Part shown: positions 46,720 to 55,557 of the stretch, one piece after another
Layout of the letters: every line of letters starts with the position of its first letter
Position numbering within the stretch: the first letter of the stretch is position 1
Source of the DNA: Lachnospiraceae bacterium NK3A20
Lineage (GTDB): Bacteria; Bacillota; Clostridia; Lachnospirales; Lachnospiraceae
Direction of reading: 5' to 3'
Assembly: GCA_900107575.1 (NCBI GenBank)
Contig: FNQX01000010.1
Span: 1 to 64,000 of the forward strand
Length of the DNA stretch: 64,000 nt
Notes under the pieces: model-generated
What the model saw: only the letters and a program-made list of their open reading frames with translations
Databases searched by the model: none
Told to the model about the DNA's origin: nothing
Position numbers and translations under genes: made by a program

Positions 46720-47148
46720 ATGAATACATATATGCCCAGCGCGAAAGACATCGAGAAAAAGTGGTATGTCGTAGACGCTACTGATAAGACACTTGGACGT
46801 CTCGCATCTGAAGTTGCAGATGTGTTAAGAGGTAAGAACAAGCCGATCTATACACCTTTCCTTGACTGCGGCGACAACGTGATCGTCATCAACGCAGCGA
46901 AGGTGAAGGTTACAGGCAAGAAGCTGGATCAGAAGATCTACTTCCGTCATTCCGAATACATCGGAGGTTCCCGCTACACGACACTGCGTGAAGCTATGGA
47001 GAAGAAGCCGGTCTGGGTGATCGAGCATGCTGTTCGCGGAATGCTCCCTTCCACGAAGCTCGGTGACAGACTGTTTACGAAGCTTCATGTATATGAAGGC
47101 GCTGATCACAACCACGCAGCTCAGAAACCTGAAGAGCTGAACTTCTAA
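46720..47148 (+). CDS. rplM: 50S ribosomal protein L13
   Basis: An early 50S assembly protein of 142 residues. It has KWYVVDATDKTLGRLASEVA, RGKNKPIYTPFLDCGD and AVRGMLPSTKLGDRLF, canonical. Start behind CCGGAGG. Followed 21 bases later by rpsI. Confidence 0.98.
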   Translation: MNTYMPSAKDIEKKWYVVDATDKTLGRLASEVADVLRGKNKPIYTPFLDCGDNVIVINAAKVKVTGKKLDQKIYFRHSEYIGGSRYTTLREAMEKKPVWVIEHAVRGMLPSTKLGDRLFTKLHVYEGADHNHAAQKPEELNF

Positions 47149-47169
47149 TAGAGGGAAAGGAGATTCGCA

Positions 47170-47565
47170 ATGGCAAAAGCAGCTACTTACTATGGAACAG
47201 GAAGAAGAAAATCTTCCATCGCCAGAGTTTTCATCACTCCCGGTAAGGGAAATATCACTGTCAACAAGAGAAGTCTCGACGACTATTTCGGACTCGAGAC
47301 ACTGAAGACCATCGTGAAGCAGCCTCTGGTTGCGCTGAACGCGGTTGATCAGTACGATCTCTACATCACTGTTAAGGGCGGCGGCACTACCGGCCAGGCA
47401 GGCGCAATCCGTCAGGGTATCGCCCGCGCACTCATCGAGGTTGATGAGGAGTTCAGACCTGTACTGAAGAAGGCAGGCTACCTCACACGTGATCCTCGTA
47501 TGAAGGAGAGAAAGAAGTACGGCTTGAAGGCAGCTCGTCGTGCACCGCAGTTCTCCAAGAGATAA
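47170..47565 (+). CDS. rpsI: 30S ribosomal protein S9
   Basis: S9 reaches the P site with its C-terminal tail. The 131 residues include [39 protein letters not shown] and the conserved end [16 protein letters not shown]. Start behind AAAGGAG. A terminator follows. Confidence 0.98.
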   Translation: MAKAATYYGTGRRKSSIARVFITPGKGNITVNKRSLDDYFGLETLKTIVKQPLVALNAVDQYDLYITVKGGGTTGQAGAIRQGIARALIEVDEEFRPVLKKAGYLTRDPRMKERKKYGLKAARRAPQFSKR

Positions 47566-47581
47566 TCTTTCGAGATTCAAA

Positions 47582-47631
47582 AAAAGACTTTTCAACCCCC
47601 AGAAACGCAGAGTTTCTGGGGGTTGTCTTTT
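47582..47631 (+). terminator. Rho-independent terminator after rpsI
   Basis: CAACCCCCAGAAAC (47593-47606) pairs perfectly with GTTTCTGGGGGTTG (47612-47625), then TCTTTT. An outer AAAAGAC/GTCTTTT pair extends the stem. Confidence 0.93.
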
Positions 47632-47683
47632 GGTGTACTATAATACTGAACTGAAGCGAATGTTGAAGCCGCCGAAGCTGTAA

Positions 47684-48381
47684 ATGGGAAAGTGTGCATA
47701 TATGAATCATACAGAAGTTTCTGTTATCGTTCCCGCATATAATGTGGAGAAGTATATCGCCAGATGTATTGATTCCCTTCTTGCGCAAAGTCTGCGCGAT
47801 ATAGAGATTATTGCAGTCGATGATGGGAGTACAGACGAGACTGGGCACATTCTGGATGAGTATCAGCAGAAAAGCCCTGACCGCATCAAGGTGTTTCATG
47901 TCGCTAATCAAGGTGTGTCACATGCCAGAAATTATGGCATTGGGAAAGCCACCGGAAATTGCCTCGCTTTTGTGGATTCTGATGACTGGGTGCATCCGGA
48001 CACTTATCAGCAGATGTATCGTATTCTTGACGAAACAGATTCAGATCTTGTCTTTTGTGATGTCACTCAGGTATTCGAGGCCGGCGGAGAGGAGAGAGTG
48101 ATAAGTCTTGACCATGCAGAGGGAAATGTTCCTGTTGCCGTTTATCTGAAAGAAGGCAAATATATCCAACTGGCCTGCAATAAATTGTTCAAAAGAGAAA
48201 TATGGAGCAGTTATAGTTTTGAGAATAAATATTTCGAGGATCTGGCTTTTTTCGTGATGAACTCAAAGGTTTCCTGACACACATTTCTCGGGATATCATT
48301 GCTGAGAAAACTTCCCCGGAATGGCGTGAGTTACAGGAATTGTGCGACACGCAACTGCATACATCGCAGTTTGGAAGATAA
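47684..48381 (+). pseudogene. Broken family 2 glycosyltransferase gene
   Basis: The first frame (to 48277) encodes a GT-A domain: VSVIVPAYNVEKYIARCIDS, EIIAVDDGSTDETG, NQGVSHARNYGIGKATG and the DxD-containing FVDSDDWVHP, then KYIQLACNKLFKREIW and YFEDLAFF. It stops after 197 residues, where relatives have about 320. A second frame right after (GFLTHISRDIIAEKTSPEW, then ELQELCDTQLHTSQFGR, ending at 48379-48381) reads like a C-terminal remnant, suggesting a deletion plus frameshift. AT-richer than the ribosomal genes. No ribosome binding site of note. Confidence 0.7.
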
Positions 48382-48465
48382 GATAGAGGCTATAGCAGCA
48401 TTGCGGACTGGCCTGTGGGCATTGCATGCGTCACAGTTAATGATGGACTGAAGGAGTACAACAAA

Positions 48466-49347
48466 ATGGCTGCGATCTCGGCGATTCATCTGGGCGAGCT
48501 TTACCGGGAACTAAGACTTGGCAGAGGCCTGAAAATGAAAGATGTTGTGAGCGGCAATCTCTCGCAGGCGCAGCTGTCGAAATTCGAAAACGGGCAGACC
48601 ATGCTCTCGGCGGATAAGCTGCTGAGCGCGATCTCGGCGATCCACATGAGCCTTGCGGAATTCGAACACGCGTACCATCAATATGAGGACAGCTCATTCT
48701 TCCGTCTTGCCAAAATCATAGCCAGGCTCCACGCAGACAAAGATGTCATCGGGCTGGAAAACCTCCTGGAGCACTATGATGCACAGGCGGAAAACTGTGA
48801 TACCTATAATCGGCTCAACAGGTTGGTGATTCGCTGTGCCATCTGTGATCTGAAATCCGACTGCCGCATTTCGGATGAGGACAGAGAGTTCATCGCGACT
48901 TACCTGTACAGTATCGAGGAATGGACGGAGTATGAGCTGTATCTTTTTGGCAATACGATGCAGGTGCTGTCGGACAAGGATCTGATCTTCCTGGGCAAGG
49001 CTTTTGCGGGAAGAAGCACCATGTACCTGGAGATACCGGATAACCGGCAGCGCACTGAGCTGGTCTTTCTGAATATCATTTTTGAATTATTGGAACGTGG
49101 ACAGGGAGATGCCGCGGAATATTTCATGGATCAGTTGGAGTGCAAGCTGGGGTATCAGGATATGTTCGCAAGGGCCTGTCTGATATTTTTCCATAAGTTC
49201 CGTGCGTACCAGACGGGGCAGGGACATGGGAGACAGCCTCTGGATCAGTACATCCGGAGTGTCAGGGAGCTGGGCTTTACGGAGGTGGCTGATTTCCTCA
49301 AAGATAACCTTGACAGACTGTTACAAGGAGTCAAGGCCTTGCCATAA
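48466..49347 (+). CDS. Rgg/GadR/MutR-type transcriptional regulator
   Basis: The ATG at 48466 follows AAGGAG; a GTG at 48415 is less suitable. The 293-residue protein has an N-terminal XRE-type helix-turn-helix (LGELYRELRLGRGLKMKDVV, SQAQLSKFENGQTMLSADKL) and a long helical C-terminal domain with repeated pairs of helices, as in peptide-sensing Rgg proteins of Streptococci. No short peptide gene was found nearby. Its 3' end overlaps the 3' end of the opposite MFS gene by 17 bases, so the two are convergent. Confidence 0.8.
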   Translation: MAAISAIHLGELYRELRLGRGLKMKDVVSGNLSQAQLSKFENGQTMLSADKLLSAISAIHMSLAEFEHAYHQYEDSSFFRLAKIIARLHADKDVIGLENLLEHYDAQAENCDTYNRLNRLVIRCAICDLKSDCRISDEDREFIATYLYSIEEWTEYELYLFGNTMQVLSDKDLIFLGKAFAGRSTMYLEIPDNRQRTELVFLNIIFELLERGQGDAAEYFMDQLECKLGYQDMFARACLIFFHKFRAYQTGQGHGRQPLDQYIRSVRELGFTEVADFLKDNLDRLLQGVKALP

Positions 49348-50545
49348 CTGCGGACATCCCGAGGAGCAGTAAGGCGTAGACGATCAAACCCAGGTATGCC
49401 ATGGACATGCGGATTGTTGCCAGGAGTGGAAACAGCAGGCTCGTTACAGGTGGTGCCAGCACCAGGAAGGCATTGACGGCGGTGATGATACCGCCGATTC
49501 TGTCTGTCGGATAACGATTGACAACACCTGCCGAGAAACGTGGAGATATCAGCCCCAGCAAGAAGGAAAGGCAGCTGACCGAAAGGAAAATAATCCAGAT
49601 GCGGTTCAGCCAAAAGCCTGCCCCTGCCAACAGTATCATGGCATCGGCAAAGACACTGATCTGTGAGATGGATCGTTCTCTTAAGACGATGGATGTCATA
49701 CTGTTCCCGATGATCGTGAACACGGTTATCATGCCCGAGAGGAGCGAGATTTTAACTGGCGCGCCGAGTGAGCCAAGCTCGCTGTTATGCTCAATGAACA
49801 GGGTGAAAACAGGAATCAGGCCGCCGAAAAAGCCATTCAGCAAGGCAAGTTGTATCAGGTTGAGGAGCAGCACGCGGTCCGAGAAGAGCGAGCGCAGGTT
49901 GTCTCTGACGGTTGACAGGGTACCGGGCTTTACAGCGGTTATGATCCCGGCCTCCTGCCGACTTAGCGATGGCTGGATCAGGCGATAGAGGACGGCAACG
50001 ATCAGAAATACGGAGGCATTGATCATAGCGAGCGACTTTTCCGTACAGAATGAGAGGAGAGTTGCTCCGACAAAGGTTGCCGCCACGGTGACCAACTGTG
50101 TCCCCAGACTGACAAGTCCCTGCGCCTTTTTCATATCCTCCGGACGGACTAATACTTTGTTGAATGGAGATAGCAGCGCGCTCCCATAATTCCCGCTGAC
50201 ATCCGACAAAAGATTCAATAGTGAGGCTGCCACCATCAACAGCAGAGTGAGAGGATATCCCATCAAAACGCCGATCCCGCCATACATCAGGGCGCGGAAT
50301 AAAGAGCTGTATATCAAGTGACGGATCTTGTGCGATTGTCTGTCGGCGATCACGCCGGAGAATAAGCTGACAAGGATCGGCAGGGTTTCCGAGATGGATA
50401 CGATCATGACCGCGAGATTCGCATTGGGCAGGGAAGCCGCCAGGGCTAACATTGCGGTGTAGAATAAGCGATCACCGATTCTGGACACCAAATTCACCGC
50501 AGCCAGGCGGGCGAAAATTCTGTTCTCTTTCAGAAAACGCAGCAT
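49331..50545 (-). CDS. MFS transporter, drug-efflux-like
   Basis: A 404-residue membrane protein with about twelve hydrophobic segments. The N-terminus (RLAAVNLVSRIGDRLFYTAM) and the loop after helix 2 (GVIADRQSHKIRHLI) match the major facilitator pattern, in the subgroup near macrolide-efflux or enterobactin-type exporters. The gene is transcribed leftward; AAAGGAAT precedes ATG. It overlaps the Rgg-type gene tail to tail. The substrate cannot be determined. The region upstream carries the three phased repeats. Confidence 0.83.
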   Translation of the reverse strand: MLRFLKENRIFARLAAVNLVSRIGDRLFYTAMLALAASLPNANLAVMIVSISETLPILVSLFSGVIADRQSHKIRHLIYSSLFRALMYGGIGVLMGYPLTLLLMVAASLLNLLSDVSGNYGSALLSPFNKVLVRPEDMKKAQGLVSLGTQLVTVAATFVGATLLSFCTEKSLAMINASVFLIVAVLYRLIQPSLSRQEAGIITAVKPGTLSTVRDNLRSLFSDRVLLLNLIQLALLNGFFGGLIPVFTLFIEHNSELGSLGAPVKISLLSGMITVFTIIGNSMTSIVLRERSISQISVFADAMILLAGAGFWLNRIWIIFLSVSCLSFLLGLISPRFSAGVVNRYPTDRIGGIITAVNAFLVLAPPVTSLLFPLLATIRMSMAYLGLIVYALLLLGMSAVMARP

Positions 50546-50647
50546 ACAATAATTCCTTTCGCATCAGTAGATTCAGATTCTTTCATACCACGAAAATTGG
50601 TACAAATCGGGAATATTCAAATATGAAACATTATGCTGCGACGGTAG

Positions 50648-50712
50648 ATTACCAATTTACCGATCGAAAACTTACCAACTTACCGATTGAATATTTACAT
50701 ATTTACCGATCG
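50648..50712 (+). repeat. Three 19-bp direct repeats phased at 23 bp
   Basis: Copies begin at 50648, 50671 and 50694, exactly 23 bases apart: ATTACCAATTTACCGATCG, CTTACCAACTTACCGATTG and TTTACATATTTACCGATCG. Most copies contain two TTACC half-sites nine bases apart. They lie between the divergently oriented MFS gene (starts 50545, leftward) and hypB (starts 50773, rightward), where an operator array would be expected. The remainder of 50546-50772 holds no gene. Confidence 0.8.
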
Positions 50713-50772
50713 CATGTATGGTTTAGCTGAAATGACGGGTAACTTTGATCTGGAGACGGGTGGCTATGATCT

Positions 50773-51525
50773 ATGAATTCGATGAAAACGGTTGAATTGA
50801 AGGAGAGCATCCTGCGGGACAATGACAGGGATGCAGAGGAGCTGCGGGCGGAGCTGCGGGAGAATCATGTCTTCGCACTGAATGTCATGTCGAGCCCGGG
50901 CTCCGGCAAAACCACGGCGATCATTCAGACCATCAGCCGTCTCAAAGACCGATATCATATCGGCGTCATGGAGGCGGACATTGATGGCGACGTGGATGCG
51001 AAGGCGGTGGAGGCAGCAGGCGTCAGGGCGGTACAGCTGCACACCGGCGGGATGTGTCACCTCGACGCACAGATGACACGGCAGGGACTGGCAGCACTGG
51101 GCTGCCCTGCGGAAGAAATGGTCCTTGAATGGCAAGAGGATGAACACAGGACATCTGCTAGACGGCTTGTCGGTGGTGGCGGATACGATCTCGTGATCCT
51201 CGAGAATGTCGGGAATCTCGTCTGCCCGGCAGAATTTGATACGGGGTGCACGAAGAACTGTGTCATTTATTCAGTTCCGGAGGGCGATGACAAACCCCGG
51301 AAATATCCCCTGATGTTCGAGAAGGCGGATGTTGTGCTGATCAGCAAGATGGACGCTGCTCCGGCTTTCGATTTCGATCTCGAAAAGGCTGCAGGCTGGA
51401 TACGGAAGAGGAATCCGCGCTGTGAGATCATCCCGATTTCCGCGAAAACAGGGGAGGGGATCGACACCTGGTGCGCGTGGCTTACCGCCGCAATTCATGG
51501 CGCCGAGAACTGGAAAGGTTTATAA
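50773..51525 (+). CDS. hypB: HypB-like nickel-chaperone GTPase, first paralog
   Basis: HypB uses GTP to help load nickel into hydrogenases or urease. The 250-residue protein has P-loop SPGSGKTTAI (from residue 41), EADIDGDVDA, GGMCHLDA with C95 and H96 at the known metal-site positions, and ENVGNLVCPAEFD with the third ligand cysteine. G4 is SKMD rather than the usual NKxD. Compared with the second paralog it has an extra segment of about 25 residues (EEMVLEWQEDEHRTSARRLV). The N-terminal CxxCGC nickel motif is absent. No hypA or hydrogenase genes in view. The ribosome binding site is weak; ATG at 50782 is an alternative. Confidence 0.85.
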   Translation: MNSMKTVELKESILRDNDRDAEELRAELRENHVFALNVMSSPGSGKTTAIIQTISRLKDRYHIGVMEADIDGDVDAKAVEAAGVRAVQLHTGGMCHLDAQMTRQGLAALGCPAEEMVLEWQEDEHRTSARRLVGGGGYDLVILENVGNLVCPAEFDTGCTKNCVIYSVPEGDDKPRKYPLMFEKADVVLISKMDAAPAFDFDLEKAAGWIRKRNPRCEIIPISAKTGEGIDTWCAWLTAAIHGAENWKGL

Positions 51526-51535
51526 AAGTGTCATT

Positions 51536-52210
51536 ATGCCGGAACTCAAGATAATTGATGTACAAGAGAGCGTGTTCGCTAATAAGGACAGGATCGCGGG
51601 GGAGACGAGGAGGAAGCTGCATGATCAGGGGACGTTCCTGGTCAATCTGATGGCGAGCCCCGGCGCAGGGAAGACCTGTACACTTCTTCGCACGTTCCGC
51701 GAGCTCAGGGATGAGCTGCGGATCGGCGTCATGGAAGCGGACATCGACGCACAGGTTGACGCAGATCGGATGCAGGCGGAAGGCATGAGGACGATCCAGG
51801 TGCACACAGGCGGGGCCTGCGCCATGGACGCTGTCATGACAAGAGACGCGCTGCGGGAATTCCATACGGAAGATCTGGACCTTCTGTTCCTCGAGAATGT
51901 AGGAAACCTGGTCTGCCCTGCGGAAGAGGATGTGGGGAGCAGCGCCCGCGTCGTCATCCTCTCGGTTCCCGAGGGCGATGACAAACCGGAGAAATATCCG
52001 TTGATGTTCCGGGTGGCGGATGTCGTGTTGATCAACAAGATCGATGCCATGGAATATTTCGACTTCGACAGGGAGCGGGCGATTCGGAACATCCGCCTGC
52101 GCAATCCGGAAGCGGAGATTATCTTCCTGTCCGCGAAGACGGGAGAGGGGTTCGACGCATGGATTCGGTGGCTGCGGCAGGCGGTGCAGTCATGGCAGTA
52201 TAACGCGTAG
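51536..52210 (+). CDS. HypB-like GTPase, second paralog lacking the metal-site histidine
   Basis: It starts 10 bases after the first paralog. The 224-residue protein aligns with it without gaps through residue 100: P-loop SPGAGKTCTL, EADIDAQVDA, then GGACAMDA, where C95 is kept but the partner His96 is Ala. ENVGNLVCPAEED is kept and G4 is the normal NKID. So it probably keeps GTPase activity but has an altered metal site. The upstream in-frame extension from 51422 overlaps the first paralog and was rejected. No strong ribosome binding site, so translation is probably coupled. Confidence 0.83.
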   Translation: MPELKIIDVQESVFANKDRIAGETRRKLHDQGTFLVNLMASPGAGKTCTLLRTFRELRDELRIGVMEADIDAQVDADRMQAEGMRTIQVHTGGACAMDAVMTRDALREFHTEDLDLLFLENVGNLVCPAEEDVGSSARVVILSVPEGDDKPEKYPLMFRVADVVLINKIDAMEYFDFDRERAIRNIRLRNPEAEIIFLSAKTGEGFDAWIRWLRQAVQSWQYNA

Positions 52211-52346
52211 CGTGAAGCGTAACAGGCCGAGAAGGCAATTGGCAACGTAGAAGGCAACATACAAAGCGAACGCTATGGCGGATGCGCTAGCGAACGCGTT
52301 GCTATCGGCAAATATCCGGATTACAGGTTATAAGGAGCAGTACGAA

Positions 52347-53429
52347 ATGAAGCTGAAAGAGTATCTGGAGCAGGGCAAGACCTATATCATCGCGGAGATG
52401 AGCGGCAATCACGGCGGGAGCCTCGAGAAGGCGCTGGAAATTGTCCGGGCAGCGGCAGAGGCCGGTGCGGACTGTCTGAAAACGCAGACCTATACGGCAG
52501 ACACTCTGACGATCCCGGCACGGACGGAACCGTTCCTGCTGCGGAGCGGGCTGTGGGACAGAGAATATCTCTATGACCTCTATGAGAAGGCCTACACGCC
52601 CTGGGACTGGATGCCGAAGATCAAAGAGGAGGCCGAGAGGCTGGGAATGGATTTCCTCTCGACGCCGTTCGATGAGACTGCGGTGGAGTTCCTCGAAGGC
52701 ATCGGAGAGGAGTTCTACAAGATCGCAAGCTTCGAGCTCGTGGACATCCCTCTCATCCGGGAGGTGGCAAGGACAGGCAGGCCCATCATCATGTCATGCG
52801 GCATGGGATCGGAAGCGGAGATCCGTGAGGCGGTCGATACCGTGTTCGCGACGGGCAACCATGACCTCGTGCTCCTTAAATGCTGCAGCGCCTATCCCAC
52901 GGATTATCAGGCGATGCACCTCTCCACGATTACTGACATGAGAGATCAATTCGGCGTGCCGGTCGGTCTCTCCGATCACTCCGAGGGCACGACGGCGGAC
53001 GTTGCGGCTGTCGCGCTGGGCGCCGCTGTCATTGAGAAACATTTCTGCATTTCCAGGGAAGATAATACCGTAGACAGCGCGTTCTCTCTCTCAAAGGAGG
53101 AGTTCGCACAGATGGTTGCGGATGTGCGCAATACCGAGAAGGCGCTGGGGAAGAATCTGCCCAACAAGGGGGTCTTCTACGGACCCGCGCCGGAAGAGGC
53201 GCAGAGCTATTCGCTGCGCCGCAGTCTGTTCGCGGTGAAGGATATTGCAAAGGGAGAAGAATTCACGAAAGAGAATGTCCGCTCCATTCGCCCCTCCGGC
53301 GGCCTGCATCCGCGTTATCTGATGCAGCTGACCGGGGACGGCAAAGGAAGCGCCATGCGTGCCGCGAGGGATATTCCTTTCGGCACGGCTCTTGCAAGAG
53401 AAGATGTGGCTGGGGAACTCAAAGGGTAG
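52347..53429 (+). CDS. PseI/NeuB-type nonulosonic acid synthase
   Basis: Condenses a modified hexose with phosphoenolpyruvate to form a nine-carbon sugar acid. ATG at 52347 follows AAGGAG. The 360-residue protein has the NeuB TIM barrel (YIIAEMSGNHGGSLEKALEI, CLKTQTYTADT, FLSTPFDETAVEFLE, VGLSDHSEGTTADVAAVALG, VIEKHFCISR) and a C-terminal SAF antifreeze-like domain (RRSLFAVKDIAKGEEFTKEN, RSIRPSGGLHP). Sequence flavour is nearer pseudaminic acid synthase than sialic acid synthase, but that is a judgement. No other pse/neu genes are adjacent. Confidence 0.82.
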   Translation: MKLKEYLEQGKTYIIAEMSGNHGGSLEKALEIVRAAAEAGADCLKTQTYTADTLTIPARTEPFLLRSGLWDREYLYDLYEKAYTPWDWMPKIKEEAERLGMDFLSTPFDETAVEFLEGIGEEFYKIASFELVDIPLIREVARTGRPIIMSCGMGSEAEIREAVDTVFATGNHDLVLLKCCSAYPTDYQAMHLSTITDMRDQFGVPVGLSDHSEGTTADVAAVALGAAVIEKHFCISREDNTVDSAFSLSKEEFAQMVADVRNTEKALGKNLPNKGVFYGPAPEEAQSYSLRRSLFAVKDIAKGEEFTKENVRSIRPSGGLHPRYLMQLTGDGKGSAMRAARDIPFGTALAREDVAGELKG

Positions 53430-53462
53430 AGGAAGAGAAAATCAATCCCTGGCGCTTTCTGT

Positions 53463-53900
53463 TTACCCATCGAAATCGCCGAGCAGCTTGTAGAGAATGC
53501 GGTAGAGGCAGACAGACTCGTCATGGCTGAGCTTTACGCAGGAACCCATTTCTTCGGGAACGAGCAGCGCGTCATCCTCGAGCGCCTTGCCCTCGTCGGT
53601 GATGCGCACGATCAGATTTCGCTCATCCTCCTTCGAGCGGTTACGCGTGATGTATCTCTTCGCCTCGAGTTTCTTGAGGACGGGCGTTAAGGTGCCGGAG
53701 TCGAGGAAGAGCTTCTTGCCCAGTTCCTTGACGTTCATTTCCTTGTATTCCCACATGACAAGCATCGTGATGTACTGGGTGTAGGTCAGGTCGAGCTTGT
53801 CCAGGAAAGGCTTGTATCTGCGGATGATTTCCTTGCTGACCGCATACAGCGGGAAGCAAATCTGATTCTCGAGACGCAGGGAATCATATTTATCTGCCAT
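53463..53900 (-). CDS. ohrR: OhrR-like MarR-family peroxide-sensing repressor
   Basis: A 145-residue repressor read leftward. ATG at 53900 follows GGAGG; longer readings were rejected. It begins SLRLENQICFPLYAVSKEII with Cys15, the reactive cysteine of 1-Cys OhrR, and has KPFLDKLDLTYTQYITMLVM plus the wing DERNLIVRITDEGKAL. In B. subtilis, Cys15 oxidation by organic hydroperoxides releases DNA from the ohrA promoter. No ohr gene lies next to it; the target may be elsewhere. Confidence 0.87.
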   Translation of the reverse strand: MADKYDSLRLENQICFPLYAVSKEIIRRYKPFLDKLDLTYTQYITMLVMWEYKEMNVKELGKKLFLDSGTLTPVLKKLEAKRYITRNRSKEDERNLIVRITDEGKALEDDALLVPEEMGSCVKLSHDESVCLYRILYKLLGDFDG

Positions 53901-54105
53901 AGGGTAATAACCTCCGAAATGTGCACGTATCCGGTGTGGCTTGCCGAAGTGCCGTTCTGATATATGTGGATTGTAACGCACTACTAAATTGTGCGCAAGT
54001 GATTCACCTGTTTTCCGTGGACACAGTTTGTGCAACTGCCTGTAGTTTTGCGGGAAACTGACTGCAAATATCGACAGGTGACACATTTCTTTTGCTCCGG
54101 GAGTG

Positions 54106-54151
54106 TGAGATAATCCTTATGGATCAGTGCCTTTTGGCGAAAACAAAAGGC
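54106..54151 (+). promoter_or_regulatory. Promoter -10 and leader hairpin of the nucleoside transporter operon
   Basis: TG at 54106-54107 plus GATAAT at 54109-54114 form an extended -10; no clear -35. Just downstream is a perfect hairpin GCCTTTTG (54129-54136) with CAAAAGGC (54144-54151) and loop GCGAAAA. It sits at or near the 5' end of the transcript, about 35 bases before the lipoprotein start. Confidence 0.5.
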
Positions 54152-54185
54152 GCGGAGGATTGTTCATTTTCCACAGGAGGATATT

Positions 54186-55439
54186 ATGAAGAAAAAGTTA
54201 CTCAGTGTAGTAATGGCTGTTTCCATGGGAGCGGTGCTTCTGTCCGGCTGCGGTGAGGCCATTACAGAGCCTTCCGGTGACGCTGCGACCAGCGCTGCTA
54301 CTGAAGCCGCTGCGGCTGCCACCGAAGCTGCTGCCGCGACGAGCGAGGCTGCGGAGGGAACGACCGAAGCGCCTGCTGCTGGTGGCGCGGTTGCCGATGC
54401 GGCATTAAAGATCGCCATTGTCTCTTCCCCCAGCGGCGTAGACGACGGCTCTTTCAACGAGAACAACTACAACGGCATTCTCTCTTTCATCGAGGAGGCG
54501 CCGAACTCCACCGTCACTCCTGTCAAGGAGGAGACCGGCGATGTGGCTGCCTGCATTCAGACCGTGTCCGATATCGTAGCGGACTATGACGTCATCGTTG
54601 CGAGCGGCTTCCAGTTCGCGGGCATCGGCGACATCGCGGAGGAGAACCCGGATGTAGATTTCATCCTCGTGGACTCGAATCCCACCTACGCGGACGGCAC
54701 GGAGAAGGACACGCCTTTTGACAACATCTATGCCATGACCTTCAAAGAGCAGGAGTCCGGCTTCGCGGCAGGCATCGCGGCGGCACTCGCCACCAAGACC
54801 AACAAGGTTGCGGTCGTGAACGGCGTGGCATACCCCTCCAATGTGAACTATCAGTACGGCTTTGAGTCCGGCGTCATGTATGCCAACAAGAATTACGGCA
54901 CCGCTGCCGAGTGCGTGGAACTGGATTCCTACGCGGGCACAGACGTGACCAATGCCAATGTCGGCGGCAACTACATCGGTTCCTTCTCTGACGAGGCGAC
55001 CGGCAAGACTGTTGGACAGAACCTCATCAAAGAGGGCGTTGATGTGATGTTCGTTGCAGCCGGCGCTTCGGGCAACGGCGTCTTCACTGCAGCCAAAGAG
55101 GCGGGCAATGTTTACGTCATCGGCTGCGATGTTGATCAGTATGACGACGGACAGAACGGCGACAGCAACATCATCCTGACATCCGGTCTGAAGATCATGG
55201 ACAGGAATGTCAAGCTCCAGCTCGAGAATGTCGCGAACGGCACCTTCAAGGGCGAGAACGCGCTCCTGGGCGCGGACACCGATTCCACGGGCTACGTTTC
55301 CGAGGAAGGCAGATGCCAGCTCACAGCGGATCAGATCTCCAAGATCGACGAGGCATTCGAAAAGGTCAAGGACGGCTCCGTTGTTCCCGCTTCCAACTTC
55401 GGCGTAACCCCGGAGGATTTCGAGGCGAGCCTCAACTGA
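54186..55439 (+). CDS. BMP-family nucleoside-binding lipoprotein of an ABC transporter
   Basis: Extracellular receptor of a nucleoside importer. A lipobox LLSGCG ends the signal peptide, with C22 as lipid anchor. A linker of about 45 residues made of Ala, Thr, Glu and Ser follows, then the BMP fold: VDDGSFNENNYNGILSFIEE, DYDVIVASGFQFAGIGDIA, KEQESGFAAGIAAAL and GVDVMFVAAGASGNGVFTAA. 417 residues. It leads the operon with the ATPase and two permeases. Start behind AGGAGG. The linker's composition resembles the SecE tail. Confidence 0.93.
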   Translation: MKKKLLSVVMAVSMGAVLLSGCGEAITEPSGDAATSAATEAAAAATEAAAATSEAAEGTTEAPAAGGAVADAALKIAIVSSPSGVDDGSFNENNYNGILSFIEEAPNSTVTPVKEETGDVAACIQTVSDIVADYDVIVASGFQFAGIGDIAEENPDVDFILVDSNPTYADGTEKDTPFDNIYAMTFKEQESGFAAGIAAALATKTNKVAVVNGVAYPSNVNYQYGFESGVMYANKNYGTAAECVELDSYAGTDVTNANVGGNYIGSFSDEATGKTVGQNLIKEGVDVMFVAAGASGNGVFTAAKEAGNVYVIGCDVDQYDDGQNGDSNIILTSGLKIMDRNVKLQLENVANGTFKGENALLGADTDSTGYVSEEGRCQLTADQISKIDEAFEKVKDGSVVPASNFGVTPEDFEASLN

Positions 55440-55557
55440 CGAACATAGAGATACTACGGTATGATACAATGCACAGTGGGGCAGGTATGGTTCCTGCCTC
55501 CTGTGTTTTTTACGTTGAAGGCAAGGTATTCCGAAGGCTGGTGAAAGGAATATTGAC

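Noticed and set aside
50648-50712. CRISPR-like array
   Set aside because: Repeats are 19 bases at a 23-base period with only 4-base gaps, so there are no spacers; no cas genes nearby.
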